Part shown: one piece after another, positions 10,511-19,840 of the stretch
How positions within the stretch are numbered: position 1 is the stretch's first letter
Layout: every line of letters starts with the position of its first letter
Source of the DNA: Isoperla grammatica
Taxonomy: Eukaryota; Arthropoda; Insecta; Plecoptera; Perlodidae
Assembly (NCBI GenBank): GCA_945910005.1
Contig: OX246747.1
Span: 16,252,746 to 16,316,745 of the forward strand
Direction: 5' to 3'
Length of the DNA stretch: 64,000 bases
Notes under the pieces: generated by a model
Databases searched by the model: none
What the model was told of the DNA's origin: nothing
Seen by the model: only the letters and a program-made list of their open reading frames with translations
Program-made: the position numbers and the translations under genes

Positions 10511-12059
10511 TGTCACCGATTTTCATCTAGAGGCCTTGCGGATTACCCTCCTCGTGTGAGAACATTCTGATTGCACTTGCTTAGCGATTTTTGTGTTTTG
10601 TTACAGTACTGGAGACAATCGACGCCGATTTCCTTGACAGATTCCTCAACGAGGCGATTGAGGAGTCGCAAATGCAAGGTGTAGAATGCGACCAAGCCCG
10701 TAAGTACGGTGATAGTTTACTTAATACTGTTGAGACTACGACGAGGAAGGTGTGGATGCAGCTCTGAAATGTAGCAGTTGGCATTTGCAACAACAACACC
10801 CCCCTAATCACCACCCCTACTGCACCCATTATTAGTTTGAGAACAATTTGTTTGCGTCTGCCTAATGAGTATTTTCTTTTGTTACCGAATTAGATGTGAA
10901 TGCAGTTGCGGAGATCGTCGGGGAGACGCCCGTGGCCCACTACACATCCGCCGTAATGACTTACGGCATTGGCAAGGGCCGCAAGTCAATGGTCCGCGAC
11001 AGCAGCGACGACAGCGACTCTACGAGCGAGAGCGAGAACAGCTCCTCCCCCCAAAACTCGGGCCGTAGTGTGAGTACAGCCTCTGTATTTGCATCCTGAT
11101 GTTATATTATTTTATGAAAATTAGCTAGGAAAAGAAAACGCTCTGCATTGCCAGATGAGTGATTTTTTTTTAATAAATCAAACAATATGAATTCCCCATT
11201 GAATAGAAACTGAATATTTTCTTAACAAATTGTGGTTAAAGTTAAAATTCCAAAACTTGTATCCGGTGACGACCTTGCTAGTGCCGATCGTGTTGTATTG
11301 AGAGATTCACTTTGCTTCGCTCGCTAATGTTAATAACTGCCTTTGTCTCAATTACAGTCGGACGAGTGCGAGATTGTCACCATGGTTGCGGCAGGGAAGC
11401 TGAGGAAGGAACTTCGCCACCAGTGCCCCTACTGCCGGGCGTATACGGCCTCGCTAACCCAGCATCACATCCGGTACCACAAGGTACCGGCTGTGAGAGC
11501 TAGAGGCCGTACCGTCCGGCACAAAATGAGGGAGGCCCAGCTCCTGCCGCATCCAGCGGACGGGGCCACAGATACCGACGTGAGTAAATTACCTTGTTAT
11601 GTTATTTAATAATTTATTTATTTAACGTACATTTATTGTATGACTATTTATTCCTCTGTGAGTGTATTATTGTGTGTGTGTGTGTGTGTTATTGTGTTAT
11701 GTGTGTGTGCTTATTTATTGACATTGTTGATATGTATTAATATGTATTCATGGTATGTTATCTAGTCTGATTCTACAAATCTACCCCCAGAAGGAACGAA
11801 GCTAAAACGGCGGTACCGATGCGAGTCCTGCTCCGGGGTATATTTGAACCTGCGGCAACACGCGCTGCAGGCTCACAAGAACCTCCGGGGCAGCAGCTGG
11901 ATGCCCGTCTCAAGCGATGGGCCGTCCGAAGGAAATGGCGGCCACCCGGATTGGCGGGGATGTAAGTATGGAAAAATTTGAACTGTAACTAGTAAAAACT
12001 CTACATTGATGCTTGTTGTATGAATTTAGTTAATCTTTGTCCTTTTACTCATTTCAGAA
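9695..12059 (+). CDS. Two-finger C2H2 protein, seven-exon gene
   Basis: I assemble seven exons: 9695-9767, 10072-10182, 10607-10699, 10894-11069, 11358-11579, 11766-11961 and 12058-12059. Every junction is GT..AG, four of six donors are GTAAGT, and all phases agree (1,1,1,0,0,1). The result is 873 nt, 290 residues. The last junction completes the stop TAA. The start ATG sits in TTTAAATGG. Residues about 95-135 are Ser/Asp/Glu-rich. Exon 5 encodes a C2H2 finger (CPYC...HHIRYH) and exon 6 another (CESC...HALQAH), which suggests a nuclear nucleic-acid-binding protein. The exons are GC-richer than the introns. Exons 1-3 lie in duplicated intron cassettes. I do not recognise the family. A second copy of the exon 5 region lies at 29.7 kb. 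Confidence 0.8.
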
Positions 12060-12124
12060 ACACCGTCGCTAGTCCTTAGTTAGTAAGTAGGTTAGTTTTT
12101 GTATTTTTTAGTTTTAATCTAAAT

Positions 12125-12260
12125 TAGTTGTAAATATTGTAGTAGTTTATGTAAATAGTTTTTTTTAAATAAGTATAGTTGTAAATATCATTGTAATTAT
12201 TGTAAATATTTTTATATTAAATTTGTAAATATTATTGTAATTGTAAATATTGTAAATATT
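12125..12260 (+). promoter_or_regulatory. Cluster of seven TGTAAATA motifs in likely 3' UTR
   Basis: TGTAAATA, the DNA form of the Pumilio/PUF site UGUANAUA, occurs at 12129, 12150, 12180, 12201, 12224, 12242 and 12251. It follows the zinc-finger gene's stop codon on the sense strand. The region is AT-rich, so some matches could come from simple-sequence expansion. Confidence 0.4.
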
Positions 12261-12374
12261 TTTATATTAAATTTTTTACCTTTTACTCATAAACAATCTT
12301 CTTATTGAATAACATAACTAACATTTACATATCCCATTCCTATATTAGAGTACACGCACGTTGCAATGCAGCTC

Positions 12375-12464
12375 GCTACAAGGCGGAACCTAAACGTGTA
12401 CCTTAAATGTATATATATATATATATATATATTGTGTAGTGCATGTATTATGCCGCCTTGTAGC
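12375..12464. repeat. 12-bp inverted repeat around a (TA)n run
   Basis: GCTACAAGGCGG at 12375-12386 is matched exactly by its reverse complement at 12453-12464. Between them lies a TA dinucleotide run (about 12409-12432). It may be a small hairpin or the remains of a MITE. No target duplication was found. Confidence 0.6.
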
Positions 12465-12477
12465 AGAATGCCAATGT

Positions 12478-13535
12478 CCAACTAGTGGATGTGCCGATAC
12501 CCATGTAGCCGTTGAGTTACGTAGCCCAATTGAAACTTCAAGAAAAAATGTAACCAACGGGTTACACGATAATTATAATTTTTATCTTGTTATATCTTAG
12601 GCTAATGCGGGAAGAAACGATTTAAAACAAAGGCCTAGCATGACTCTATACTTGTCCACGTCCCAGTGTGACGTTTACCCTCACAAATAATGGTTATTTA
12701 TCGAGGGTCGACGTTTTTGGTTTTGCTGGTAGCTACGATACCCACGTAACCGGTGGGTTACGTGACCAAATGGAAAATTTAAGAAAAATTGTAACCAACG
12801 GGTTACATGATACTTATAATTTTTATCTTCAAATATCTTAGGGTAATGCGGGAAAAAACGATTTTTAACCTAGGCCCATCATGACATAACACTTATCCAC
12901 GTCACAGTGTGACTTATACCTTCACAAATAATGGTTATTTATCGAGGGTCAACGTTTTTGCTATGGTTTGCATAGGCGTGCGCAGCGTCTAACAATAAAC
13001 CCGGCACGAGGTGGCGCGGTACAGCTGGGGTCTGGGGCGAAGCCCCAGCCGCCGGAGGCAACTTCGCCGTAGGCGGAAAAATTTCGGTTGATGCACTAAC
13101 TTTTATGGCCTAAAACGCGATTTTAAGACGCGACGCTTTCCGCTGCCATAGGATCTTATGGCCCTTATAGGGCTATGTTTCGTTTCAATAAAAGATAAAT
13201 TATAAATTATTTGCGCAGCCCCGGGTGAAGTGTGCCTTTGCCGCTTTGCGTAAAAAATCGTGCTACTGACAGTGCATTTTAATTCAAAGACTGATTTAAA
13301 GTTAAGTTTAAAGTTAAACTGCTCTCGGCCCAGGCCGGGTCTACAGAAATTGGAGTCCCGCGCGGCCCGACGGCCAAGTTGACACATTAGGTCCGGCCTG
13401 GGCCGAATAGGCCTGGGCCGTGCGCACGCCTATGATGGTTTGTAGCTACGCTACCCACGTAACCGGTGGGTAACGTGACCCAATGGAAAATTTTAAACAA
13501 ATATAACCATAGCGTTACATGTTGTGGGAAAATAT
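12478..13535 (+). repeat. About 245-bp satellite with GTAACC palindromes
   Basis: About two and a half units of roughly 245 bp repeat, each with CACGTAACCGGTGGGTTAC or a close relative, in which ACGTAACC pairs with GGTTACGT. The third unit is split by the hAT MITE at 12971-13434. Removing the MITE and one 8-bp duplicate restores the repeat register. Confidence 0.8.
12971..13434. mobile_element. Non-autonomous hAT-type MITE, 8-bp TSD
   Basis: The ends are an inverted repeat: CATAGGCGTGCGCA at 12971 and its reverse complement ending at 13434. The flanks carry an exact 8-bp direct repeat, ATGGTTTG, at 12963-12970 and 13435-13442. The 8-bp duplication and this type of end are typical of the hAT superfamily. 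The 464-bp inside encodes no transposase. Its GC-rich, CpG-rich interior contrasts with the satellite it entered. Confidence 0.9.
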
Positions 13536-13639
13536 ACATAATTACAAAAGCATTTTAGATAATATACAAACACATTTGTATGTATATATTTATACATATA
13601 TATTAAAAGAGAGCGAAGCTCGAACAAGGAACTACCGAC

Positions 13640-13815
13640 AAGTGACAACATGGGGTGACATCGGCGCGCGCAGTTCCACCATCAGCGAGCGCGGGAGACA
13701 TCAGTTGACAGCTCGACGCCCTGAGGATAGGATCCATAAGGTTCCTGAAACGTCGGCACATTATTGAGGTTGGACGTGGCGGAATAACCCGCAATTATTT
13801 TAATTTTATCGACAT
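13640..13815 (+). repeat. Dispersed repeat with CCTGAAACGTCGGC core, copy 1
   Basis: A shared core GGTTC(C/T)TGAAACGTCGGC, a GGACGTGGCGGA block and CCCGC..AAT recur at 33530-33665. Upstream of GAAAC a stem (AGGATCC with GGTTCCT, loop ATAA) can form. The second copy keeps the stem with changed bases. This layout resembles 3' regions of Penelope-like elements, but no reverse transcriptase is nearby. Confidence 0.45.
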
Positions 13816-14089
13816 ATATATATTTATTTATTTATATAAAGAATTGTGTTAGAAATAATTCTTACAATAATAACTATTTGTATTCGTAACCACTTACAGT
13901 TTCACTTATCTAAACGAGTATGCACATTTTGACAATGATAATAATAATGATAATTACAACAATAGTTATAGTAATAAGTCTAAAAATCAGAACTATGATT
14001 CATAAAAGTACGTATTCATTAATGCACTTACTTTATTTCATTTTTGTTATAATTTAATAGTTTTAGTTAGAGTAACATGTTCACTACAC

Positions 14090-14745
14090 GAGGATTAATT
14101 GAATGGCTTCATAAAGTATTATAGGTAGTATATACGGAAGATCCGAGTGAAGATGAGACATTTGGAGTGAAGTAGCCGACAGGTGACACGTACATGGTAA
14201 ATTCCCCAAAATATATTTCCCCCCGAAAATACGAGTAACTTGTGCGCTACACGAGGATACTTGTGATAAATTAAATGGTTACACGTAATGAGACATTTTT
14301 AATAGAGTAGCCGATTGGTTACACAGACATGTCAAATTCACTTAAATATATTGCAACCATTAAGTACGAGTAACTTGTGCGCTACACGAGGATACTTGTG
14401 ATAAATAACATGGTTACACGTAATGAGACATTTTTAATAGAGTAGCCGATTGGTTACACAGACATGTCAAATTCACTTAAATATATTGCAACCATTAAGT
14501 ACGAGTAACTTGTGCGCTACACGAGGATACTTGTGATAAATAACATGGTTACACTTTTTAATAGAGTAGCCGATTGGTGACACAGACATATAAAATTCAC
14601 CTAAATATATTGCACCCAAAAAGTATGAGTAACTTGTGTGCTACATGAAGATAGTTGTAATATAAGACATGGTTACACGTAACACAGCTAAGACGAAATA
14701 TTTTTAATAAAGTAGCAGCCAGGTGACACGGACTTGGCAAAGTGA
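14090..14745 (+). repeat. About 134-bp satellite, four units
   Basis: GAGTAACTTGTGCGCTACAC or a close form starts at 14234, 14368, 14503 and 14627. Each unit also has AGTAGCCGATTGGTTACAC. The GTAGCC/GGTTAC words link this array to those at 3.6-5.3 kb and 12.5-13.5 kb. Confidence 0.8.
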
Positions 14746-14799
14746 TCGCGGCAAGAGCGAGTCTAGTCAATGTGTGCACTATGGTAACACAAGAACTGA

Positions 14800-15021
14800 A
14801 ATAGGAACGGTGAATTTGGACGGGTGTCCCCAAAGTCGGCACACGCTAATGTTGAAATTGTGCGAGACGCCAGTGGTAGGATTCCATACAAACGGGTAAG
14901 TGGGTATCACCATGACGCAGGTAATTACCATTTCATCCCAATGATCGTCAAAGTGGTATCTGCCACAAAAAAAGGAAACGCTGTTGAGCTTTACTCTCCG
15001 CACCCAACGGTACCACCCTAA
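14800..15021 (+). CDS. Unidentified small ORF, no clear ATG
   Basis: An open frame of about 74 codons ends at 15021. Its composition looks protein-like (GRIPYKRVSGYHHDAGNYHF inside) rather than repeat-derived. No in-frame ATG starts it, so it may be an exon or a broken piece. It lies just before another small ORF at 15094, which suggests a shared origin with the broken mobile element of 14.8-23 kb. I do not recognise a family. Confidence 0.35.
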   Translation, partial: NRNGEFGRVSPKSAHANVEIVRDASGRIPYKRVSGYHHDAGNYHFIPMIVKVVSATKKGNAVELYSPHPTVPP

Positions 15022-15324
15022 CGATGTAGTACTAGTTTGATGCTATCTGTTCTTATCAGCATTGGTGTGTATTAATGTGGAGGGCCAGTCCCGATGTTAC
15101 CGCAATGCCGGCCCAACCCGCATAATCGCGCGCATTGTAATGCAGTAACACTAGAACCAATTACGCTTTACTGCGGCAATAAGTTGGGAGTCGCTCCAGA
15201 ACAACAGGTTGCGAATCTCACGTTAGCGCGTGTGAATGCACTGAAACGACTCTTCATGGACGAACTTTCTGACGATTGTCCCTGGTCTGAGGGAGACTGT
15301 CTGAACAAATGGCAAAGAAGCTTG

Positions 15325-15612
15325 ATAGATATTTGGGCTTAACGTCTTATATTTTTGCAACTTGGCTAATCAAGACGATGAGTGGGTGATAATGAAGATG
15401 ACATTGGGGGCTCTTTGGAGAAAAGGGGCAAGTAGGAGGGCGCGTGAGGAAAGGGGATTGGGGTGTGGACTGCACTTCATCTGACATCTCATCATCGACC
15501 TGTCCGGCCAGAGTGACCCTAGCAGAAGGATACGCTTCCGCCGGCATAGCTCTCGGGATCAACAAAGCACACACACCTGCCCACCACGATAAGGTAGCAG
15601 TCCCTAAGCAGG
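15325..15612 (-). mobile_element. SINE copy 1 (AATC-tailed family), 18-bp TSD
   Basis: The tail lies at the left and the 5' end, CCTGC on minus, at 15612. The 18-bp duplicate AAATGGCAAAGAAGCTTG flanks it at 15307-15324 and 15613-15630. Short body type, without the 150-bp TCCAGCAAGGGAGGGCAGG block. Confidence 0.9.
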
Positions 15613-15630
15613 AAATGGCAAAGAAGCTTG

Positions 15631-16004
15631 GATTGATTGATTAATGGGGCTTAACGTCTCATATTTATGCAACGATGGCTAATCGAGACGATGAGCGGGT
15701 GATAATGAAGATGAGAAAGATGATAATGAAGAATAAAACCACATCCGAATCAGATCCATTGTACGTCGCGTGAGTCGTCATACGGGAGTCCAGCAAGGGA
15801 GGGCAGGGCCAAGTGGGAGGGGAAATATTCAATGGGACAGTGGGGGGGAAAGGGGATTGGGGTGTGGACTGCACTTCGTCTGACTTCTCCTCCTCGACCA
15901 GTGGGTGGCCCTACCAGAAGCATACGCTTCCGCCGGCATAGCTCTCGGGATCAACAAAGCACGCAAACCTGCCCACCACGATAAGGTGGCAGTCCCTGGG
16001 CAGA
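15631..16004 (-). mobile_element. SINE copy 2, inserted in the TSD of copy 1
   Basis: It starts with GATTGATTGATTAATGGGGC. CAAAGAAGCTTG lies on both sides (15619-15630 and 16005-16016). The target is the right-hand duplicate of copy 1, so copy 2 is the younger. Long body type. Confidence 0.88.
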
Positions 16005-16036
16005 CAAAGAAGCTTGGATTTCTATTTCCGAAAAAG

Positions 16037-16240
16037 AAAAGCGAGAGAAAGCCCCAGTTTATGAGATCTGCGCCTTGGAATTCGAAATACTGGATCCTCT
16101 GTCGCCACTAAGACTGGATCTGTAACCCCCTCTTCATGACACAAGTCAGATATAAGCTTGAAACGATGGCAAAACCAGTACTGAAGCCAAATGAAATGGT
16201 GTTTGGCGATTTCGTTCCCGGGGGTAGTTGACTTACCAGC
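16037..16240 (+). repeat. Duplicated 204-bp block, copy 1 (copy 2 at 21984-22190)
   Basis: The two blocks are nearly identical, starting at AAAAGCGAGAGAAAGCCCC and ending at GACTTACCAGCC. A short frame from ATGACACAAGTCAG continues in copy 2 to a TAA at about 22229, but in copy 1 is cut at the SINE at 16242. This points to an element present at least twice here, or a local rearrangement. Confidence 0.8.
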
Positions 16241-16241
16241 C

Positions 16242-16619
16242 GATTGATTGATTAATGGGGCTTAACGTCTCATATTTATGCAACGATGGCTAATCGAGAC
16301 GATGAGCGGGTGATAATGAAGATGAGAAAGATGATAATGAAGAATAAAGCCACATCCGAATTAGATCCATTGTACGTCGCGTGAGTCGTCATACGGGAGT
16401 CCAGCAAGGGAGGGCAGGGCCAAGTGGGAGGAGAAATATTCAATGGGACAGTGGGGGGGAAAGGGGATTGGGGTTTGGACTGCACTTCGTCTGACTTCTC
16501 CTCGACCAGTCCGGCTTGGGTGGCCCTACCAGAAGCATACGCTTCCGCCGGCATAGCTCTCGGGATCACCAAAGCACGCAAACCTGCCCACCACGATAAG
16601 GTGGCAGTCCCTGGGCAGG
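16242..16619 (-). mobile_element. SINE copy 3
   Basis: Full length, from the GATT tail to CTGGGCAGG. No matching flank pair was found. The duplicated block on its left does not continue on its right, so a deletion or recombination took place here. Confidence 0.85.
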
Positions 16620-16857
16620 AGGAGGAGGAGGAAATGGGACGAGGAAGCGACGACCTGTCGGACGAGACGATAGGCGAACTAGATAGACTCTCAAGAGATT
16701 TGACCACCCTGTTAAGAGAGAGTTACCTGCAGGCCGAGATGGCCGCAGAGGAAGGTGTGCCGGTGGCGCAGATTGCGCGTTATTATATTTGCGCGCGTTT
16801 AGGACTGCGACCGGTAACACCTTCAGAAGAGCCATCAGAGATGCAGGCGGAAGAGTA
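16620..16857 (+). CDS. Unidentified acidic ORF fragment
   Basis: From the SINE edge a frame of about 79 codons runs to TAA at 16855-16857. It is acidic and helix-like, with Leu/Glu patterning (residues around LSRDLTTLLRESYLQAEMAA). It has no start of its own beyond SINE-derived codons, so it is probably the 3' part of a gene cut on the left. No family was recognised. Confidence 0.35.
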
Positions 16858-16998
16858 AAGCTGACTGCTAAAAGGGTTTTTATTTTCGGTGCACAAGTTA
16901 CTCCCGGCCAAAGCTTTGTGCGCTTTTTTTCCCCAAGTACAAAAAAAATCCTCATCGTTGACTGGAACTTTGACGTAGTGATGGGGCTTTCTTTCTAA
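16858..16998 (+). other. Short open frame after the acidic ORF
   Basis: A frame that runs through 16789-16998 ends in a hydrophobic stretch (KKILIVDWNFDVVMGLSF). It overlaps the acidic ORF in another frame. It may be part of the same broken element. Support is weak. Confidence 0.2.
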
Positions 16999-17169
16999 TA
17001 TCAGTCATGGCCGGTGTTGACAACAAAAGAAATTAATAATTATCATAATGATATCGTTGGTATTATTATAATGTTATTAATTTATATTTTAACAATAATA
17101 TAATACATATTTTACATTTGTATCGACGCATTGTTTTTTTTTTTGAAATAAAAGGTGCATATAAAAATA

Positions 17170-17400
17170 AATAGCTTCAAAGCCTGTAGGAACAGTTTCA
17201 ATCATGTTGTTGCCTTGGCACCATCCTTTCTCGTCCCTGATTGCAGGGCCCAGCCAGTCGGGTAAGACGTTGTTCTTGCGAAATTTTCTCAATAACATCG
17301 ATCAAATGGTAGATGTATCTTTAAAAGAGATTGTATGGTGTTTTTCTGAAAAACAGTCTATACACGCAGATATGACGTGTTGCGTGCCGGTAAGGTTTCA
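17170..17400 (+). pseudogene. P-loop ATPase fragment, Maverick/Polinton-like packaging type
   Basis: A frame open from about 17174, with ATG at 17204, holds HPFSSLIAGPSQSGKT. That is a Walker A motif (GPSQSGKT) preceded by the HPF lead usual in the A32-like ATPases of Maverick/Polinton elements and related adinto-like viruses. The IVWCFSE that follows would match the strand leading to Walker B. The homology stops near 17380, well short of a whole ATPase of 200 or more residues, and the frame then becomes Arg/Gly-rich and unrelated. No polymerase, integrase or capsid gene was recognised nearby. A relic is most likely. Confidence 0.55.
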
Positions 17401-18031
17401 TAAATGTGGCGAGGGACATGGCGGAGGATCTGGAAATGATTGGTCAAGACGAAGGATGTGGAGTAAGAGAAGATGGAGGAGAATAGGATGCTCTTCACGA
17501 AAAGCAAAGACGAAAGACCAAGGGAATATTCAATTGAAGATTAGTGCATTGTATTTTATTTGTAAAAACATTTTTTTAATAGTGTATATACTATATTGTA
17601 AATGTAAAAAGGTTAAAATGAATTAAGTTTCTTACACTGTTGTATTTCATTTGCTAAACCATTGTTTCCTCACCAAACGATTCTAGAATTGATTAAAGTA
17701 AAGCATGTCAAATCAGTAAGATTCAGGGTCAAACTGGAGTGTTTGCGGTGCTGACGAGAACGAGGGGCACAACGCCGCGGTCGCCGTCATCAACTCGGAC
17801 CTCAGCGAGCCACAGAGACATTGCTAAGTGGTATTACTAGAGTAGATTGTGTGCTCTCAGTAGTCGCGATGATAAAACGTTTGCTTACTTCTTTCCCATC
17901 TGTAACTGAGACAGTAACATACAACCCTGTGCATTGCCCCAAAAAGCAACGAGCGATCAATCACAGTGTCTATGCTGTTCAATGGTCAACATACACTACA
18001 ATTGACAAATTGCGATTTTTAATCATTTGAT
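17400..18031. other. No clear gene
   Basis: There is a short open frame at 17821-18030 and a GC-richer patch at 17730-17820 that reads partly protein-like (AVAVINSDLSEP). Neither matches a family I know. The patch may belong to the same broken element as the ATPase fragment. Confidence 0.35.
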
Positions 18032-18337
18032 TTGATTATTTGGGCTTAACGTCTCATATTTTTGCAACGAGGCTAATCGAGACAATGAGTGGGTGATACA
18101 TGAAGATGAAATAGGGGGCTGTTTGGAGGAAAGGGGACAATAGGAGGGCGGGGGTGGAAAGGGGAAGGGGGAGGAAAGGGGATTGGGGAGTGGACTGCAC
18201 TTCGTCTGACTCCTCCTCCTCGACCAGTCCGGCTTGGGTGGCCCTACCAGAAGCATACGCTTCCGCCGGCATAGCTCTCGGGATCATCGAAGCACACAAA
18301 CCTGCCCAACACGATAAGGTAGCAGTCCCTGGGCAGG
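18032..18337 (-). mobile_element. SINE copy 4, 12-bp TSD
   Basis: Short body type. ATTTTTAATCAT flanks it at 18015-18026 and 18338-18349. Confidence 0.88.
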
Positions 18338-18382
18338 ATTTTTAATCATGTCTGAACTAAGTGCAGTCAGACTAACTGAATG

Positions 18383-18748
18383 CTAAGCAAGAATACCAAG
18401 CACAAATGTCATGTCATCGGATGATTTCACTCTTCCTCGGACACTGGAGTAGTGCAATGTGCAGGTATATGTGGGCGAACCTATCAAGTCTCGGAATATC
18501 ACTTTTACATTGAACCAATCTCTTTGGGTACAGAAATAGGTATTGTGGACACCGTTCCTGAAGTCATACGGGTACAATTCCCACCCGTTTGGAGCTAGCG
18601 GGAAATGTGTAATGGTTGCGTGGTGTTTCAGGGTACACTGGTGAGTTAACGCCAAACTCTGTAGGCCCCTACATTGCATTCGGTAGACGACATGGCTCTC
18701 AATACGAGGCATATGATGACCTAAAAGAGGGTAAATCTGCGGTATCAC
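18383..18748 (-). CDS. Unidentified minus-strand ORF
   Basis: An open frame of about 121 codons without an ATG at its 5' end. The protein has mixed composition with many aromatic residues (for example GWELYPYDFRNGVHNTYF) and looks like real coding sequence, not repeat shadow. It could be an exon or a broken gene of the element that fills 14.8-23 kb, read from the other strand. Virion-protein origin is possible but not shown. Confidence 0.4.
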   Translation of the reverse strand: MIPQIYPLLGHHMPRIESHVVYRMQCRGLQSLALTHQCTLKHHATITHFPLAPNGWELYPYDFRNGVHNTYFCTQRDWFNVKVIFRDLIGSPTYTCTLHYSSVRGRVKSSDDMTFVLGILA

Positions 18749-18840
18749 CGAACAGAGTTGTTCGAGCTGCTCTCATGTAATACACAATTGCCATTGGCTA
18801 GTTTATTTCAGTTCATAAACTTACGAAAGGTAGAAGTTTT

Positions 18841-19150
18841 GATTAAAATGCCAGCAAGTGAGGGCAAGACCAAAAGGGATTAGAAATATTCAGTTGGACA
18901 GTGGGGGGCGGGGGGGGGGGAAGGGACAGGGTCTCCTTTTGTCGCCTCTTACGACTAGAAGAGTCATTCTGGGCCAATTCTACCCCGGGCCGAGACATGA
19001 ATAATAAAGCCACATCCTAATCAGATCCATTGTAGGTCGCGTGGGTCGTCATACGGGAGTCCAGCAAGGGTGGGCAGGGCCAAGTGGGAGGAGAAATATT
19101 CAGTAGGACAGTGGGAGGGAAGGGACAGGGTCTCTTTTCGTCCCGCATCT
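18841..19150 (-). mobile_element. Two SINE-body fragments of a third subtype
   Basis: Two pieces (18850-18990 and 19005-19150) carry the CCAGCAAGGGAGGGCAGG body but continue into GGGACAGGGTCTC and, in the first, CGCCTCTTACGACTAG with CCAATTCTACCCC. The tail is missing in both. This shows a subtype whose 5' part differs from the common one. Confidence 0.6.
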
Positions 19151-19369
19151 CCACCTTCTACAGGAGTGAGAGTTTACACGAGTCAACTGCACACACACTT
19201 GGTTGCGACGAGAACCACTCTTGAAGTCACTAGGTCGGAGTTCTGAAGATGACTGATGCTCCTGCCTGGCAGCGCGCTGCTTATATAGCCCGAAAGCCTA
19301 AATCAACGTTTCAAAAGTCTGAAAATTTGTATCATTGAGTTTTGTGCAGAAGCGAGTTTACACTGGCCA

Positions 19370-19690
19370 TAATTATAAATAATGTTTTACAAAACATTAA
19401 TTTTTGGTTCTCAAAGCAAAACAATGCTTATTTCTGTCTTTAATTAGATTTTAAGAACTTAGATCGACATTACAATAGTCTGATACGCATTTAAATCCAC
19501 ATTACCATGGTTGGGAAGTAAATGTAATTCTCTCGTGACGAGTGTAGCTATGGAAACATTTGACTGTCGATTATTATAAATAATACCTTGCTAAACATGA
19601 ATAATTGGAGCCCTATGTAAAACAATGCCCATTTCTGTCTTAAATTGGATTATAAGAACTTAATCGACCTTATGATAGTCTGATACCTCC
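19370..19690 (+). repeat. About 200-bp direct repeat pair
   Basis: The segments 19370-19490 and 19570-19690 align, sharing AAACAATGC..ATTTCTGTCTT and TCGAC..T.ATAGTCTGATAC. They are diverged and have no coding content. Confidence 0.6.
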
Positions 19691-19840
19691 TCCTCCTGGG
19701 TTGTTAATTGCAACAATAACGCACATTGGTGTTAACTCATTCAGCTCATTAGGATAGATTGTCTGTCTGTCTGTCTGATACATTTCACAGCAGACTCCTT
19801 CGCGAGGTGTGGTTGCCATAACAAGTAGAATTGGAATGCA

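Larger units (their letters stand above)
15094..16064 (+). pseudogene. Small ORF split by two nested SINEs
   Basis: An ATG at 15094 opens a frame that is cut at 15324 by SINE 1. The frame resumes unshifted at 16017 after SINE 2 and stops at 16062-16064. Without the insertions it would be 92 codons, with one Cys-containing half and a basic C-terminal end. The exact frame match across the insertion suggests it was coding when hit. The function is unknown. Downstream sequence 16037-16240 is repeated at 21984-22190. Confidence 0.5.

Noticed and set aside
10581..10829. 82-codon minus-strand ORF
   Set aside because: It lies antisense to exon 3 of the zinc-finger gene, without a domain.
13103..13387. 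94-codon minus-strand ORF
   Set aside because: It lies wholly within the hAT MITE, which is non-autonomous, and has no transposase motif.
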